Assembly: GCA_003184365.1 (NCBI GenBank)
Contig: NKYR01000069.1
Coordinates: 1,959 to 65,958 of the forward strand
DNA from: Evernia prunastri
Taxonomy: Eukaryota; Ascomycota; Lecanoromycetes; Lecanorales; Parmeliaceae
Direction: 5' to 3'
DNA length: 64,000 nucleotides
The number at the start of each line of letters is the position of its first letter. Within the stretch, counting starts at the first letter, position 1. The position numbers and the translations under genes are program-made. The notes beneath the pieces were generated by a model. It worked only from the letters and a program-made list of their open reading frames with translations, was not told the DNA's origin and did no database searches. Shown piece after piece: positions 1 to 9,947 of this stretch.

Positions 1-656
1 GATTGTATGTTATTTCGCCAGCCTTTCCGCCGATACGACTCAGCGTATAGATCAGTTTCTTTGACTCTGTAGGATAATGGTCGGCATTGACATCGAGCTT
101 CTCCATTATCTTGATATGCCACTCGTCCCACTTAGGGTCAACGCCGTCAGTAAACATAGGAGGATCAGGGCTCTTAGGTGACAGTCGTTCTTTCGTGACT
201 TCTGGCTGAGACTGAGTTCGCTGTTTCTTCTTTAGATCCTTATTCTCTTGCTTCAATGCAAAGACTTCATCTTGAAGGTCTATAAAGTCTTCTTCTCGGA
301 GTTGTTGTACCTCTGTTTTCTTCTGTTCTCGTTCAAGCGCTAAGATCTTGGCTTGAATTTCTGTGTTAACCTTCTCATAGTGCCCGATAGCCAGGGCATA
401 GCGATCAAGTTGCTCTGTATTGTGAATGCCAGCATCGCGTTGCTCACGGAGAGTTTGAATCATTTCTAGGGCTGAGAGTACGTTGCTCTCTACGGACTGA
501 GTTAGGTCCTCAGGGGAGTTGATATTCCATGGATCCAGGGTTGTATCGAAGTTCTCTCCGTCCTTTGGGATCACTGAAAGTCTTCGATCTTTCGTTTGTT
601 TTAAGAGGCTGCTGGCTCCTTGTTGAATTTCCTTGAGAGACTCTTGCAGTTCTGTN
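1..656 (-). mobile_element. Ty3/gypsy Gag-like fragment
   Basis: Read on the minus strand, this stretch is one open frame with no stop, running from the N at 656 off the left edge of the window. The protein is hydrophilic and charged, with a heptad-like Glu/Lys/Gln-rich middle (LQDEVFALKQENKDLKK) followed by a segment containing DPKWDEWHIKIMEKL, the layout of the Gag N-terminus in fungal chromodomain Ty3/gypsy elements. The family role (capsid protein of the retroelement particle) is known; the assignment is by pattern only. It lies on the opposite strand to the integrase copies that follow, and only one-base gaps separate them, so the relative orientation may be an assembly join and not a real inversion. 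Confidence 0.6.
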
Positions 657-768
657 TGTGTTAACCTTCTCATAGTGCCCGATAGCCAGGGCATAGCGAT
701 CAAGTTGCTCTGTATTGTGAATGCCAGCATCGCGTTGCTCACGGAGAGTTTGAATCATTTCTAGGGCT
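657..768. repeat. Gap-flanking duplicate of 362-473
   Basis: These 112 bases, bounded by single Ns at 656 and 769, repeat positions 362-473 base for base as far as I can read. A short sequence pinned between two one-base gaps is the mark of a small contig placed by scaffolding. It is better read as an assembly leftover from a multicopy retroelement than as a biological tandem repeat. Confidence 0.85.
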
Positions 769-770
769 NG

Positions 771-1728
771 ATTGGCGTGGGCATACGTACGACTCAATCC
801 TCGTAATTGTGGACCGTCTTACGAAGATGTCACATTACATAGCGGTGAACAAGACGCTCGACGCTGAGCAGTTCGCACAGGTTTTGATTGAGAACCTGAT
901 TCGCTATCATGGATTACCGGACTCGATAGTAACGGACCGTGGGTCGCTATTCACCTCTCAGTTCTGGTCTAGCCTTGCATACTTTCTGGGGGTGAAGCGG
1001 CGCTTGTCGACTGCATTTCACCCTCAGACCGATGGCCAGACTGAGCGACAGAATAGTACCATGGAACAATACTTGCGAGCATTCATCTGCTGGGAGCAGG
1101 ACGACTGGGTGAAGTGGTTACCCACGGCAGAATTTGCTTACAACAATGCAAAGAACTCCATCATTGGCATGTCGCCATTTGAGGCTAATCTTGGCTATGA
1201 ACCAAGGATGTCTTGGGACGAGGATATCGATCCGAAGTCTCGCTCTCGCGCTGCAGTTGACAACGCCAACCATCTGCTCACACTTATAGGTGTGTGTAAG
1301 GATGCTATCCTGGCTGCTCAGCAGTCACAGGAAGAATACGCCAACAGACACCGAAAGTCTCGAGACTACAAGGTGGGCGACCGCGTCTGGTTAAATACTA
1401 AGTACATTAGAACCAAGCGGAACAGGAAGCTGGAGTTCAAACACTTCGGTCCATTCCTAATCACAGACGTCATCGGATCGCAGTCCTATCGACTGGAGTT
1501 GCCGAGCGGCTGGCGAATTCACAACGTCTTTCATGTGTCCTTGCTGGAAAAGGACTCTTCAAAACAGGGGGAGGTAAGCCAAAGCCTAGAGAACATGGAA
1601 TTCGACGAAGGCGATGCACATGACTACGTGGTCGCTGGCGTTGTGGATAGTGCAGTTTTTGAACCAGGCGAGGATGGCAAGGCAGGAGGCCTATACTATC
1701 AAGTTCACTGGGAAGGATATCCTGACTC
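771..1728 (+). mobile_element. Ty3/gypsy integrase fragment, copy 1
   Basis: The frame is open from just after the N at 769 (YDSILVIVDRLTKM...) to the N at 1729. It holds the integrase catalytic core with the three acidic residues expected of the DDE fold: Asp in VIVDRLTK, Asp in VTDRGS and Glu in STMEQYLRAF. It continues through the GPF/Y-like region (FKHFGPFLITD, LELPSGWRIHNVFHVSLL) into the first half of a chromodomain (YYQVHWEGYPD), where the gap cuts it. Integrase inserts the cDNA copy; the chromodomain guides it to chromatin. There are no stops and no RIP-like damage. Reverse transcriptase and protease are absent, so this is a 3' pol fragment. Confidence 0.9.
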
Positions 1729-1729
1729 N

Positions 1730-2791
1730 GACGCTGAGCAGTTCGCACAGGTTTTGATTGAGAACCTGATTCGCTATCATGGATTACCGGACTCGATAGT
1801 AACGGACCGTGGGTCGCTATTCACCTCTCAGTTCTGGTCTAGCCTTGCATACTTTCTGGGGGTGAAGCGGCGCTTGTCGACTGCATTTCACCCTCAGACC
1901 GATGGCCAGACTGAGCGACAGAATAGTACCATGGAACAATACTTGCGAGCATTCATCTGCTGGGAGCAGGACGACTGGGTGAAGTGGTTACCCACGGCGG
2001 AATTTGCTTACAACAATGCAAAGAACTCCATCATTGGCATGTCGCCATTCGAGGCTAATCTTGGCTATGAACCAAGGATGTCTTGGGACGAGGATATCGA
2101 TCCGAAGTCTCGCTCTCGCGCTGCAGTTGACAACGCCAACCATCTGCTCACACTTATAGGTGTGTGTAAGGATGGTATCCTGGCTGCACAGCAGTCACAG
2201 GAAGAATACGCCAACAGACACCGAAAGTCTCGAGACTACAAGGTGGGCGACCGCGTCTGGTTAAATACTAAGTACATTAGAACCAAGCGGAACAGGAAGC
2301 TGGAGTTCAAACACTTCGGTCCATTCCTGATCACAGACCTCATCGGATCGCAGTCCTATCGACTGGAGTTGCCGAGCGGCTGGCGAATTCACAACGTCTT
2401 TCATGTGTCCTTGCTGGAAAAGGACTCTTCAAAACAGGGGGAGGGAAGCCAAAGCCTAGAGAACATGGAATTCGACGAAGGCGATGCACATGACTACGTG
2501 GTCGCTGGCGTTGTGGATAGTGCAGTTTTTGAACCAGGCGAGGATGGCAAGGCAGGAGGCCTATACTATCAAGTTCACTGGGAAGGATATCCTGACTCAG
2601 AGGATACATGGGAACCCTACGAGGGAGTCTCCCATCTACGGAAGTTGTTAGATAAGTTCCATAAGGAGCACCCTAACAAGCCCACAGCCGAATCAGTGGT
2701 CACCGGAAGGAAGCCACAACGACGTGTTTCAAAGAGACCTGCGCCGAAGAACAAGGGCAAGGGTATAGAAGGAAGCGTTGAACATCCGTGA
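1730..2791 (+). mobile_element. Ty3/gypsy integrase-chromodomain, copy 2
   Basis: This second copy starts at the residues DAEQFAQ, equivalent to base 860 of copy 1, and runs on to a genuine stop. About 869 bp overlap copy 1 at an offset of 870, with roughly eight single-base differences (for example GATGCT/GATGGT, GACGTC/GACCTC and GAGGTA/GAGGGA). It completes the chromodomain (HWEGYPDSEDTWEPYEGV, with the aromatic and acidic residues of the family) and ends in a Lys/Arg-rich tail. The differences mean the two halves come from separate, nearly identical element copies and are not one stretch sequenced twice. The frame runs across the N only because of how the contigs were joined. Confidence 0.9.
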
Positions 2792-3072
2792 CAGTGCTGC
2801 AAACGGCAGTACTCTTTTGTCCATTTTCCTACCTAACGAGGAGGTTTTATGGTTTTAACGAGGCTAGCCCAGGCATTGTATGAGACGGAAGAATAGGAGT
2901 TCGAACGATGTCGATCCGACTGATTGACCCGGACTCTGAATCGGATGGATTTCAATTACTTGACGTTTGTCTGATGTTTGCTGACGCATTGTGGCATGGC
3001 TGCAATGGGGTATCGGTATTCGACATGCTGTTGTTCTTTTTTCAGGCTTGCTATCTCACAGGAGCTCGTCTT

Positions 3073-3089
3073 GGAAAAGGGGGGATAAT
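3073..3089 (+). other. Polypurine tract of the Ty3/gypsy element
   Basis: The run GGAAAAGGGGGGATAA lies directly before the LTR start. Retroelements of this class prime plus-strand DNA synthesis from such a purine run immediately upstream of the 3' LTR. Confidence 0.7.
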
Positions 3090-3356
3090 TGTAAGGGCCA
3101 TGAGGTCTCTAGGCATGAGGCGGCCTGTCAGAAGTCCAGGAATCCAACATACATCTAGGCCAGATCCGGGAGACTATCCCTCTGGTGCAGCTGTGCGGCT
3201 ATAGCAGTCGCATAGTAAGTTTGCTTGGCATGGGGGTGCACTCTCCCCTGCTAAATATGCTGCCTCTGAGGATTCCCACTTGGGTTCCTCATGATTCAGT
3301 CTATCTAGTAACCAATATACGAGTTGCTCAGTCACGCATGCCTAGACCCCGTTACA
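3090..3356 (+). repeat. 3' LTR of the Ty3/gypsy element (267 bp)
   Basis: The segment begins TGTAAGGGCC right after the polypurine tract and ends CCCCGTTACA, giving matching inverted termini TGTAA/TTACA. It lies about 300 bp downstream of the integrase stop, as expected for a 3' LTR. No 5' LTR copy is visible in the window, so the boundaries rest on the termini and the polypurine tract alone. Any target duplication cannot be tested because the 5' end of the element is missing. Confidence 0.7.
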
Positions 3357-3364
3357 AGATAACT

Positions 3365-4600
3365 GCAATAGCCTTATAATCGCATAATTCAATTAACTAA
3401 AAACGCTGAAATCTTCTAACTGTTATGACTTCATGATCAAATTGACTAAAAAGACTGAAATCTTCTGCCCGCAGGGCGAAATTGATTGAGAAAGCTAAAA
3501 TCTTCTGACTGCAATAACTTTATAGTCAAATTAACTAAGAAGACTGAAATCTCCTGTCCGCAGGACGGAATTGATTGAAAAAGCTGAAATTTTCTGACTG
3601 CAATGACTCTATAATCGCATAACTCAATTGACTGAAAACGCTGAAATCTTCTGACTGTTATGACTTTATAATTAAATTGACTGAAGAGACTGAAATCTTC
3701 TGTCCGCAGGACGGAATCGGCTGAGAAAGTGAAATTTTTCTGACTATTATAGTGACAAATCGATTGAGAAGACTGAAATCTTTTAACTCCATAACTGTAT
3801 TGCCGAATTAACTGATAAGACTAAAATCTCTTATCCTCAGAGCGAAATTGGCTGAGAAAGCTGAAATCTCCTGAATATAATGACTTCATAGCCGAATTGA
3901 CTGAAAAGACTAAACTCTCTCGTTATGATCGCATAACAAATTTTACTGAGAAGATTAAAATCTTTTGCTCGTAGAGCGAAATTGATTAAAAAAGCTAAGA
4001 TCTCCTAAATACAATAATCGCATAATCGAATTGACTTGAAAGGCTGAAATCTTCTGTTATGCGCATGATCAAATTGATTGAGAAGACTGAAATCTTCTAT
4101 CCGCAGAACGAAATTGACTGAGAAAGCTAAATTCTTCTGACTGCGATGACTTCATAATCAAATTAACTTGAGAGATAGAAATCTCCTATCCGCAGGACGG
4201 AATTGGCTGAGAAAATGAAAACTGTATGGCTTTATGACAAATTGACTGAAAAGACTTGATTCTCGTGTCCGCAGGGCGAAATTGATTAAGAAGCTGAGTC
4301 CTCTGAATATAACGACTTTATGACCGAATTGACTTGAAAGACTGAAATCTCCTATTATGCGTATGATCAAATTGACCGAGAAGACTGAAATCTTCTACCC
4401 GCAGAGCGGAATCGGCTAGAAAAGCTGAAATCTTCTGACTGCAATGGTTTCATGGCAAATGAACTGAGGATATAGAATACTCTGACTGTAATGACTTTAT
4501 TAACTAGAGTAGCTAAAATCTCTTGTCCGCAGACTCAAATTTAGTGAGAAATTATAAACTACTCATCGTATGACTATATTTGACTGATGTTGTTACATGA
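3365..4600. repeat. Decayed AT-rich minisatellite, 40/49/57-bp units
   Basis: The block is built from degenerate units that each begin near CTGAAATCTTCTG. About 40-bp units carry TCCGCAGGACGGAATTG; about 49-bp units carry GACTGCAATGACTTTATAA; a 57-bp variant adds a CGCATAACTCAATTG insert. Anchor motifs (CCGCAGGACGG or its variants) recur near 3468, 3557, 3703, 3834, 3968, 4099, 4189, 4268, 4398 and 4530. The spacings of about 79-90 and 130-146 bp correspond to dimers and trimers of the basic units. Differences between units are mostly C-to-T or G-to-A, which suits RIP-type decay. No coding capacity is seen. Confidence 0.8.
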
Positions 4601-5038
4601 CTGCATTGATTAATATATGACGATGATTGAGTAAGATAGATTATCAGAAGAAGTGAATGTGGGGTAAGTCACGTATTTTCGAGTTACTTTCGCGACAACG
4701 CAGAATATTAATGCAAATAGTGAAGAAAATATGCAATTGCTCTGAATGAGAAGAATCGATTGAAGAGACAATTACCTGTGGGATGGCATGGTCTTTGTAG
4801 GCCATTTCATACCAAAGAAGGATCTGGATCCCCCACTCTGCCATAGCCTCTCGCTAGCCTGAAATAATGCAATATATATGCGATATGCGCATATACAAAG
4901 GATGACGATATGCATGTGTGAGCGACTAACCCCCAGTCCTGCTGTGGCGATGAGTTAGATTATCACCATATCTAAAAGATCATCACATCATTTCCTTATG
5001 ATCTTTCATCATCTTATGAAGCTTTCGTAAAAATCATC
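4601..5038. other. AT-rich spacer, no gene seen
   Basis: This is AT-rich sequence between the minisatellite and the methyltransferase remnant. Its short frames have no recognisable motif or splice structure, and no repeat unit continues from the minisatellite. Confidence 0.6.
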
Positions 5039-5400
5039 CTAAACAGTCAAGAAAAGGATCACGATGACAAGCTTTTGAAACCGAATTTCGATATTATTAT
5101 CGTGTAATCGTTGAATAGAGGGAGACGTCAAAAACAAGTCTCTCAAAATAACGAGAGAAGCCTGGGCAACATCTTTAAGCCAAACACCAGTGCCTGTACC
5201 CACGTCGGCGATAGCTCGTAATTTCCGGGTTGGGACACAGGGAGGGAGAAGACGGCCATGTGCCAAAGCTTTCGAAGAAACTCGTGCTGGGTTTCAAAGC
5301 GGCTGTATTCCACGCTGTCTCTCTAGAGCGTGTATGCTTCGTTTTTAGACAGTCCTATCGGACTATTCTTGAGCCACAAGAACGAGGTAAGCCACTTGCA
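5039..5400 (-). pseudogene. Broken SAM-dependent methyltransferase
   Basis: On the minus strand an N-terminal methyltransferase block can be read: YSRFETQHEFLRK, then LAHGRLLPP, then the glycine-rich SAM-binding motif I IADVGTGTGVWLKDVA. This order is typical of the fungal LaeA-like/UMTA methyltransferases. Two defects are visible: an in-frame TAG shortly before YSRFE, and a one-base loss between FLRK and the LAHGR block that shifts the frame. After motif I the similarity fades and the frame stops at 5039, so the rest of the catalytic domain is missing. It sits between a minisatellite and a RIP-damaged transposon and is probably a dead remnant. Confidence 0.7.
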
Positions 5401-6024
5401 ATGATTGTCTGTGAACGCATGATTTGTAAATATCTCATTGGAGATGGCTAGGACTGATGTTCTTAACTACAGACTAGGTAATGAAGTGCAAATGCAGCAT
5501 GATGTTCGCGCTGACAATCATAGTACAGATTGATGGTGGGTCCAAAAGCCCTTGGTTGCCAATCGGAAGATCATTATTTTGAGCAAGGCAAGGTGGCCTT
5601 TTCGGCTACATGACTGGGCCGTCCGGAATATGGATTATTTATCGGGCAGCCTTTTAGCGTATTCAAAATCCGTTTCGGCTCTTGGCACTGGAGATTCGAC
5701 GCCCCCCCCATAGAGTTTTACACCAAAATATGCGCATCTTCTCACAATCATCATATAACAATCAACAAATATCGCAAACAGTCAATTTTTGAAGCTCTAC
5801 ACCCTCAGCTCTAGCTATCTCTTATTCATTATGTTCTATAATCTTTCTATTGATGCAAATAGCAAGCATAAAGTCGAGCATCTTCTTTACTTTAATTGAA
5901 AGTCTCATGTAATTGCTAAAGAGCTACGCTCTATCGATATATTATGTATTACTCGTATCGTCTAGAATTGAAGTTAGTGTCTACAAATATATCGCACTAC
6001 GAGATTTCTATCTTATGCTTAATC
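5401..6024. other. AT-rich spacer, no gene seen
   Basis: This strongly AT-rich stretch leads into the transposase corpse. I see no coding frame, RNA gene or clear terminal inverted repeat, although the 5' end of the damaged transposon may lie inside it. Confidence 0.55.
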
Positions 6025-7141
6025 TGCTGATCGCCCTCGTCGAGTTATTATTGCTGTAAAGAACTGGTTATTGAAATATTAGAGTCGAAGATTATGGGTC
6101 TTTTAAGACGAGTTCGTTATAGTTTTAGAAGAAGAGTGAACTATTATAGTCAGTCAGTCTACGATTAGTCGATTTTTGAAAGAGATTAGAATTAGTCGAA
6201 AAGTTGAATAGAGAATAGATAATACACAAAGTTCAGAGCTGCGAGCGGATTGGTAGGTCTTTATATATAATGTGATGATAAAATAGCTGATCTTTCTTGA
6301 CGAGGCTCTGTTTAAGCAGCAGACTGGCTGACGATATATGATTTATTCTTCTATTGATTAGTCCGCGATGTCAGAACCGTGCCCAGAGTCAAGTCTAATG
6401 GGGGTAAATTGAATAAGACAACTAGATAAAGAGCGAATATGTACACAGGAGAAGAGCGCTTAAATACTAGGAAGAATCCCCGCTAGCCTATGTGATAATG
6501 AGAATGTGTCAATGACCAATAAATACTCTATGTGCCTGACACATAGCCATAAACACTCCCTTTGTACCTGACAGCTAGGGTACGTCCGTAACACGCGAGA
6601 TGGATGAACGATATGACAAGAGGGCGTATCTGGAGCATTCTATCTGCATACACAGTTGATGGATATCTATTTTATACGACAATTCGTGAGGGATATTTCA
6701 ATGTAGAGGACTTTTTGGTCTGAGTTCGAAACGACTTGTTATTTTATTGCAATCTCTATTCTGTAGTTAATAGTATTATATGTTTCGACAACGTCAGTCT
6801 TTATCTGGATCCTCGCATCGAATAGGTTATTCTGGAGACTGGGCTCATGATTAAATTTCTTTCCCCATACTCGCCGGATTTCAGTTCAATTGAGTTGTCA
6901 TTTGGTATTCTTAAGGCATGGATGAGACGTTATTGAAGGCGGCTTTGACCGACCTTTGATGGAGACTTTGGAGGCTTTCTTCGGTTCGCAATTGATTATA
7001 GTGAGTGTGATCAATATGCACGATAACATTTCAAGCATGCTGCTGGAGGGTATATCTTCGAGGGGGATTACGAGGTTTTGGAACGAGATCTCGAGGTCTG
7101 GTCTTTGGAGCGCGACGATGAGTAGTTTGAGTGTGCTATAG
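6025..7141 (+). mobile_element. RIP-damaged Tc1/mariner-type DDE transposase
   Basis: Reading the plus strand through many TAA/TAG/TGA stops gives a Tc1/mariner-like transposase in the correct order. The helix-turn-helix end SQSTISRFLKEIRISRK comes first. Then LIFLDEALFKQQTG lies where the first catalytic Asp is expected (FLDES in the family). Next comes IICFDNVSLYLDPRIE with the second Asp. KFLSPYSPDFSSIELSFG carries the third acidic residue (PYSPDFNPIE in the family). A C-terminal GYIFEGDYEVLERDLE follows. The stops mostly replace CAA/CAG/CGA/TGG codons, the expected result of C-to-T change by RIP. No functional protein can be made. Confidence 0.8.
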
Positions 7142-7497
7142 TAACGCGTAATCATGTAGATAGCTTCATATTTGACTATTTGGGATAGTTGCAACTTTTT
7201 GGTGGATTTACGGAGTAGATGCGTATGTTACAGTATAAAAATGTATGGGGGGTGCGTCGGATCTCCAGTGCCAAGAGACGAAATGGATTTTGAATACGCT
7301 AATTGCGGGCCATTATCTGGTTCTTGACCCCGCGGGCCCTGAAGTCAGCCCCGAAAATTGTTCAATTCTCGAGATAGTCTACTTTGTCTTCACCTGTCCC
7401 ACCATTGGATCTCTGAAAACTTCACCACCAGCAGTGGTTTGCATAATCCTTCCTTCCATATTCAAAATTGAGAAAAGGCTTCAGCAGCAAGGCAGTA
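7142..7497. other. 5' flank of the methyltransferase gene
   Basis: This is the transition from the AT-rich repeat block to normal-composition DNA. It should hold the promoter of the methyltransferase gene, but I see no distinct regulatory motif. Confidence 0.4.
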
Positions 7498-8349
7498 ATG
7501 TCTGTCGTAAACAATGACGTCCCTTCCCTCGACAGCTCCGCTGAATCATGGAGCAACGCCTCTGCCAGCTACGCTGAACGTGTGGGTCGTATGTGCCGCT
7601 ATGCCGCCGACCACCTCGTTCAAGAAGCACACACTACTCATGCCTTTTCCCCGCAAGATTCTTACGTCCTCGACGTCGGCACCGGTGCGGGCGCTGTGCC
7701 AGAAAGCATCATCAGTTCCTTTCCTGGCATCCGAATGCTCGCTACAGATATCGCCCCGGGTATGATCGAGGCCGTCGACAACAAACACATACCCAACGTC
7801 TCTACACGTGTTGTCGATGCGAGTCAGATGAACAATGCCTCAGGGCTCGGGACGGATGGCACATTCAGCCACGCCTTCAGCACATTCATGATCATGTTTA
7901 CCTTGGAGCCGATGAACGTCGTACGCGAGATGCAGCGTGTGCTTAAACCGGGTGGGCTCATTGGCTTGGCTCTTTGGGGCGAGGTAGTCGGACCCAACAA
8001 GCTATGGGAGGAGGCTTGTCAGACGCTCGATCCTACGTACAGATTGCCCTCGCCATTCATCGATCCTAATGCTTGGCGCACACCACGCGAGGTCGAAGAT
8101 GCTCTTCGCGCGGTGGGCTTCAAGGAAATACGCACGGAAGTGTACAAGGTGCCCTTTGAGTTCGAGGATACAGCCTCCTATTTGCGATTCTGGTACGGGG
8201 CTCGGAACCCTGTGGCAGATCGATTCAAAGAGTCGTTCAAGGGTGATCAGGAAGAAGCGAAAAGGGCTTTGGAGAAGGTGCTGAAAGAAAGATACAACGA
8301 CGCAACAAGCATAGTGGCTGAGACCGTTTTAGCCGTTGGGAGGAAATGA
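7498..8349 (+). CDS. SAM-dependent methyltransferase (class I)
   Basis: A single-exon gene of 283 codons. The first true ATG is at 7498 (MSVVNNDVP); the frame continues upstream but without another ATG. Motif I of the Rossmann fold is YVLDVGTGAGAVPE around residues 57-70, followed by an acidic post-I residue in LATDIAPGM, a motif IV region near HAFSTFMIMF, and RVLKPGGLIGLALWG, the usual motif V/VI stretch of the UbiE/COQ5-like superfamily. Length and order fit a complete small-molecule methyltransferase. The substrate cannot be read from the sequence. It is the nearest modifying enzyme to the peptide/UstYa pair about 3.5 kb downstream, and methyltransferases occur in such peptide clusters, but a rhodopsin-like gene lies between them. 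Confidence 0.9.
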   Translation: MSVVNNDVPSLDSSAESWSNASASYAERVGRMCRYAADHLVQEAHTTHAFSPQDSYVLDVGTGAGAVPESIISSFPGIRMLATDIAPGMIEAVDNKHIPNVSTRVVDASQMNNASGLGTDGTFSHAFSTFMIMFTLEPMNVVREMQRVLKPGGLIGLALWGEVVGPNKLWEEACQTLDPTYRLPSPFIDPNAWRTPREVEDALRAVGFKEIRTEVYKVPFEFEDTASYLRFWYGARNPVADRFKESFKGDQEEAKRALEKVLKERYNDATSIVAETVLAVGRK

Positions 8350-8508
8350 TGGATTCAGCACCGATCGAGGCCATTATCAGGCCCGACAGTAGCAACTGCG
8401 ACTGATTGAGAGCATAAAATGTGATAGATGTATTGGGCCGCTCTATTTACATCGGAGATTATGCACGATTATCAGAACGTGTGCGAACCGTACATCAAGC
8501 AAGCAAGA

Positions 8509-9947
8509 TCAATTATGACCAGCAGTAGTCTTCTCAACCTTGATCTGATTTGGCTTCGGGAGAGGCTGCATCTCCACATCTTGAGGACTAGACGCCAAGA
8601 TCTCTGCATGGGACGTGGTGGATCCGTGCCCTGTGTTCCTCTTATACGACACGCCGCGTGATCGGTGGGAACGCTCGGATCCAGCGGGGGACGAACCGAG
8701 CGAAGCAATACTCCGTACGCTGCGCACGATACTCTCGAGACCCTTGGTGCGGAATAGACCGTACAACGTTGGAAGGCATGCTGCAGTCAAGCCTAAACCT
8801 GCTTCGATGATACACCAGTAAATTCCGTTCGTCGAGAGGACTGCGCTTGAACTGTTAACGTATATTCGGAACTAGTGTTTCTTGCACTCACAGTCGATAT
8901 CGCTTTTCGCTACGTATTCAGCATCGAGTGACTGAATGTATATGACCATTCTTGTGGTTGATGCTGCGATGGTACTTCTCGCCGTGTAAGTGGAAATACT
9001 ATAGGGTGTAGAGGAGGGGGGTCAACCTACAGCAAACCCAACGCAAATACGCATGTGACGCCAACTTTGCGGCGTGCTGACATGTGCAGCGACCATACCT
9101 AAAGCCTCGATCAGTGAACATGCTTCTTAAAGACTTCGGACCCCGCGGGGCCATACAAGAGGCATAGGAAACAGCAGGATGGCAACGTCAAAGATGAAGT
9201 CTGATATAGCGTATCCGAGATGCAGTTGCGTCGAGTTGTTACAGTTTTCCTTTTCGTCCGCGAGTGACGTCCAGTAATGAGACGGGTGCGTCTTGCAAAC
9301 GAAAAGGTAGCTGAAGAAGAATGCCACAACCCATCCAGCGATAAGGATGACCATTCCATGTATGACGCCTTTGAAGGCTTTACCTTTGCCCTTGGCGAAG
9401 ATGCGCTTGTAGAAGAACATGAAGCTGAGCTTGATCAGGCCCAAACACGGTATCTGCATCAACTCGATTGACCACAAGACCTAGGCACCTTGTCAGCGTT
9501 CTAACGTTCCCTCGTTGACGACGTTGGTCATACGCACTTTCCGAGTCGTCTGCTGCTGATATGATGCAGAGTGCAACTCAGCGTAAGGGCTTGCTGGTTT
9601 GGGAGTCGGATACCCGACTGAATGGAGGGCGACGCCTGCGCGACTCAGATCAGCACGGACATGTATAGGCAGATTTGAGCATCTACTAGACTTGCCTCGA
9701 AGTGCCGAAGCACACATTCCAATCAACAGAACCTGGAAAGCGAATTCCATTAGCCTTGTTATGTTTCTTCCCTGCTTGCAGCACGATGGCATACCAAGGC
9801 TGGAATGGTGAGCCAGTCGTCGGACCCCAGCATAGCATTTTGCGTCTTCCTGGTGTAGAACCTCAAGGCCACGACGGAGACACAGACTGGAGGCCATATT
9901 GCACCAGCTGTTATGATGAGAGGAGCGGTAAGCCGTTCACTGGCCAT
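8509..9947 (-). CDS. Rhodopsin-fold (Pth11-like) integral membrane protein
   Basis: A multi-exon minus-strand gene starting at MASERLTAPL (ATG at 9947). The order matches the fungal rhodopsin-domain family: the first helix with VALRFYTRK, then SDDWLTIPAL at a GTATGC donor. It continues with WSIELMQIPCLGLIKLSFMF and FYKRIF, the W-SLHMSARRKVGVT loop after an intron following FPMPL, TRMVIYIQSLDAEY, and the last helix with IYWCIIEAGLGL. The final exon adds a Ser/Lys-rich cytoplasmic tail. Predicted introns carry GT/AG ends with a CTGAC/CTGAT branch, for example the 60-bp one near 9483-9541. The exact splicing of exon 2 is uncertain. The role is probably a plasma-membrane sensor; no ligand can be inferred. 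Confidence 0.8.

Noticed and set aside
1470..1748. Arg/Pro-rich minus-strand frame across the integrase
   Set aside because: It is the antisense of conserved integrase codons and repeats identically in copy 2.
3365..4600. CRISPR-like array
   Set aside because: Units are degenerate, differ in length and lack constant repeats with unique spacers; the genome is eukaryotic.
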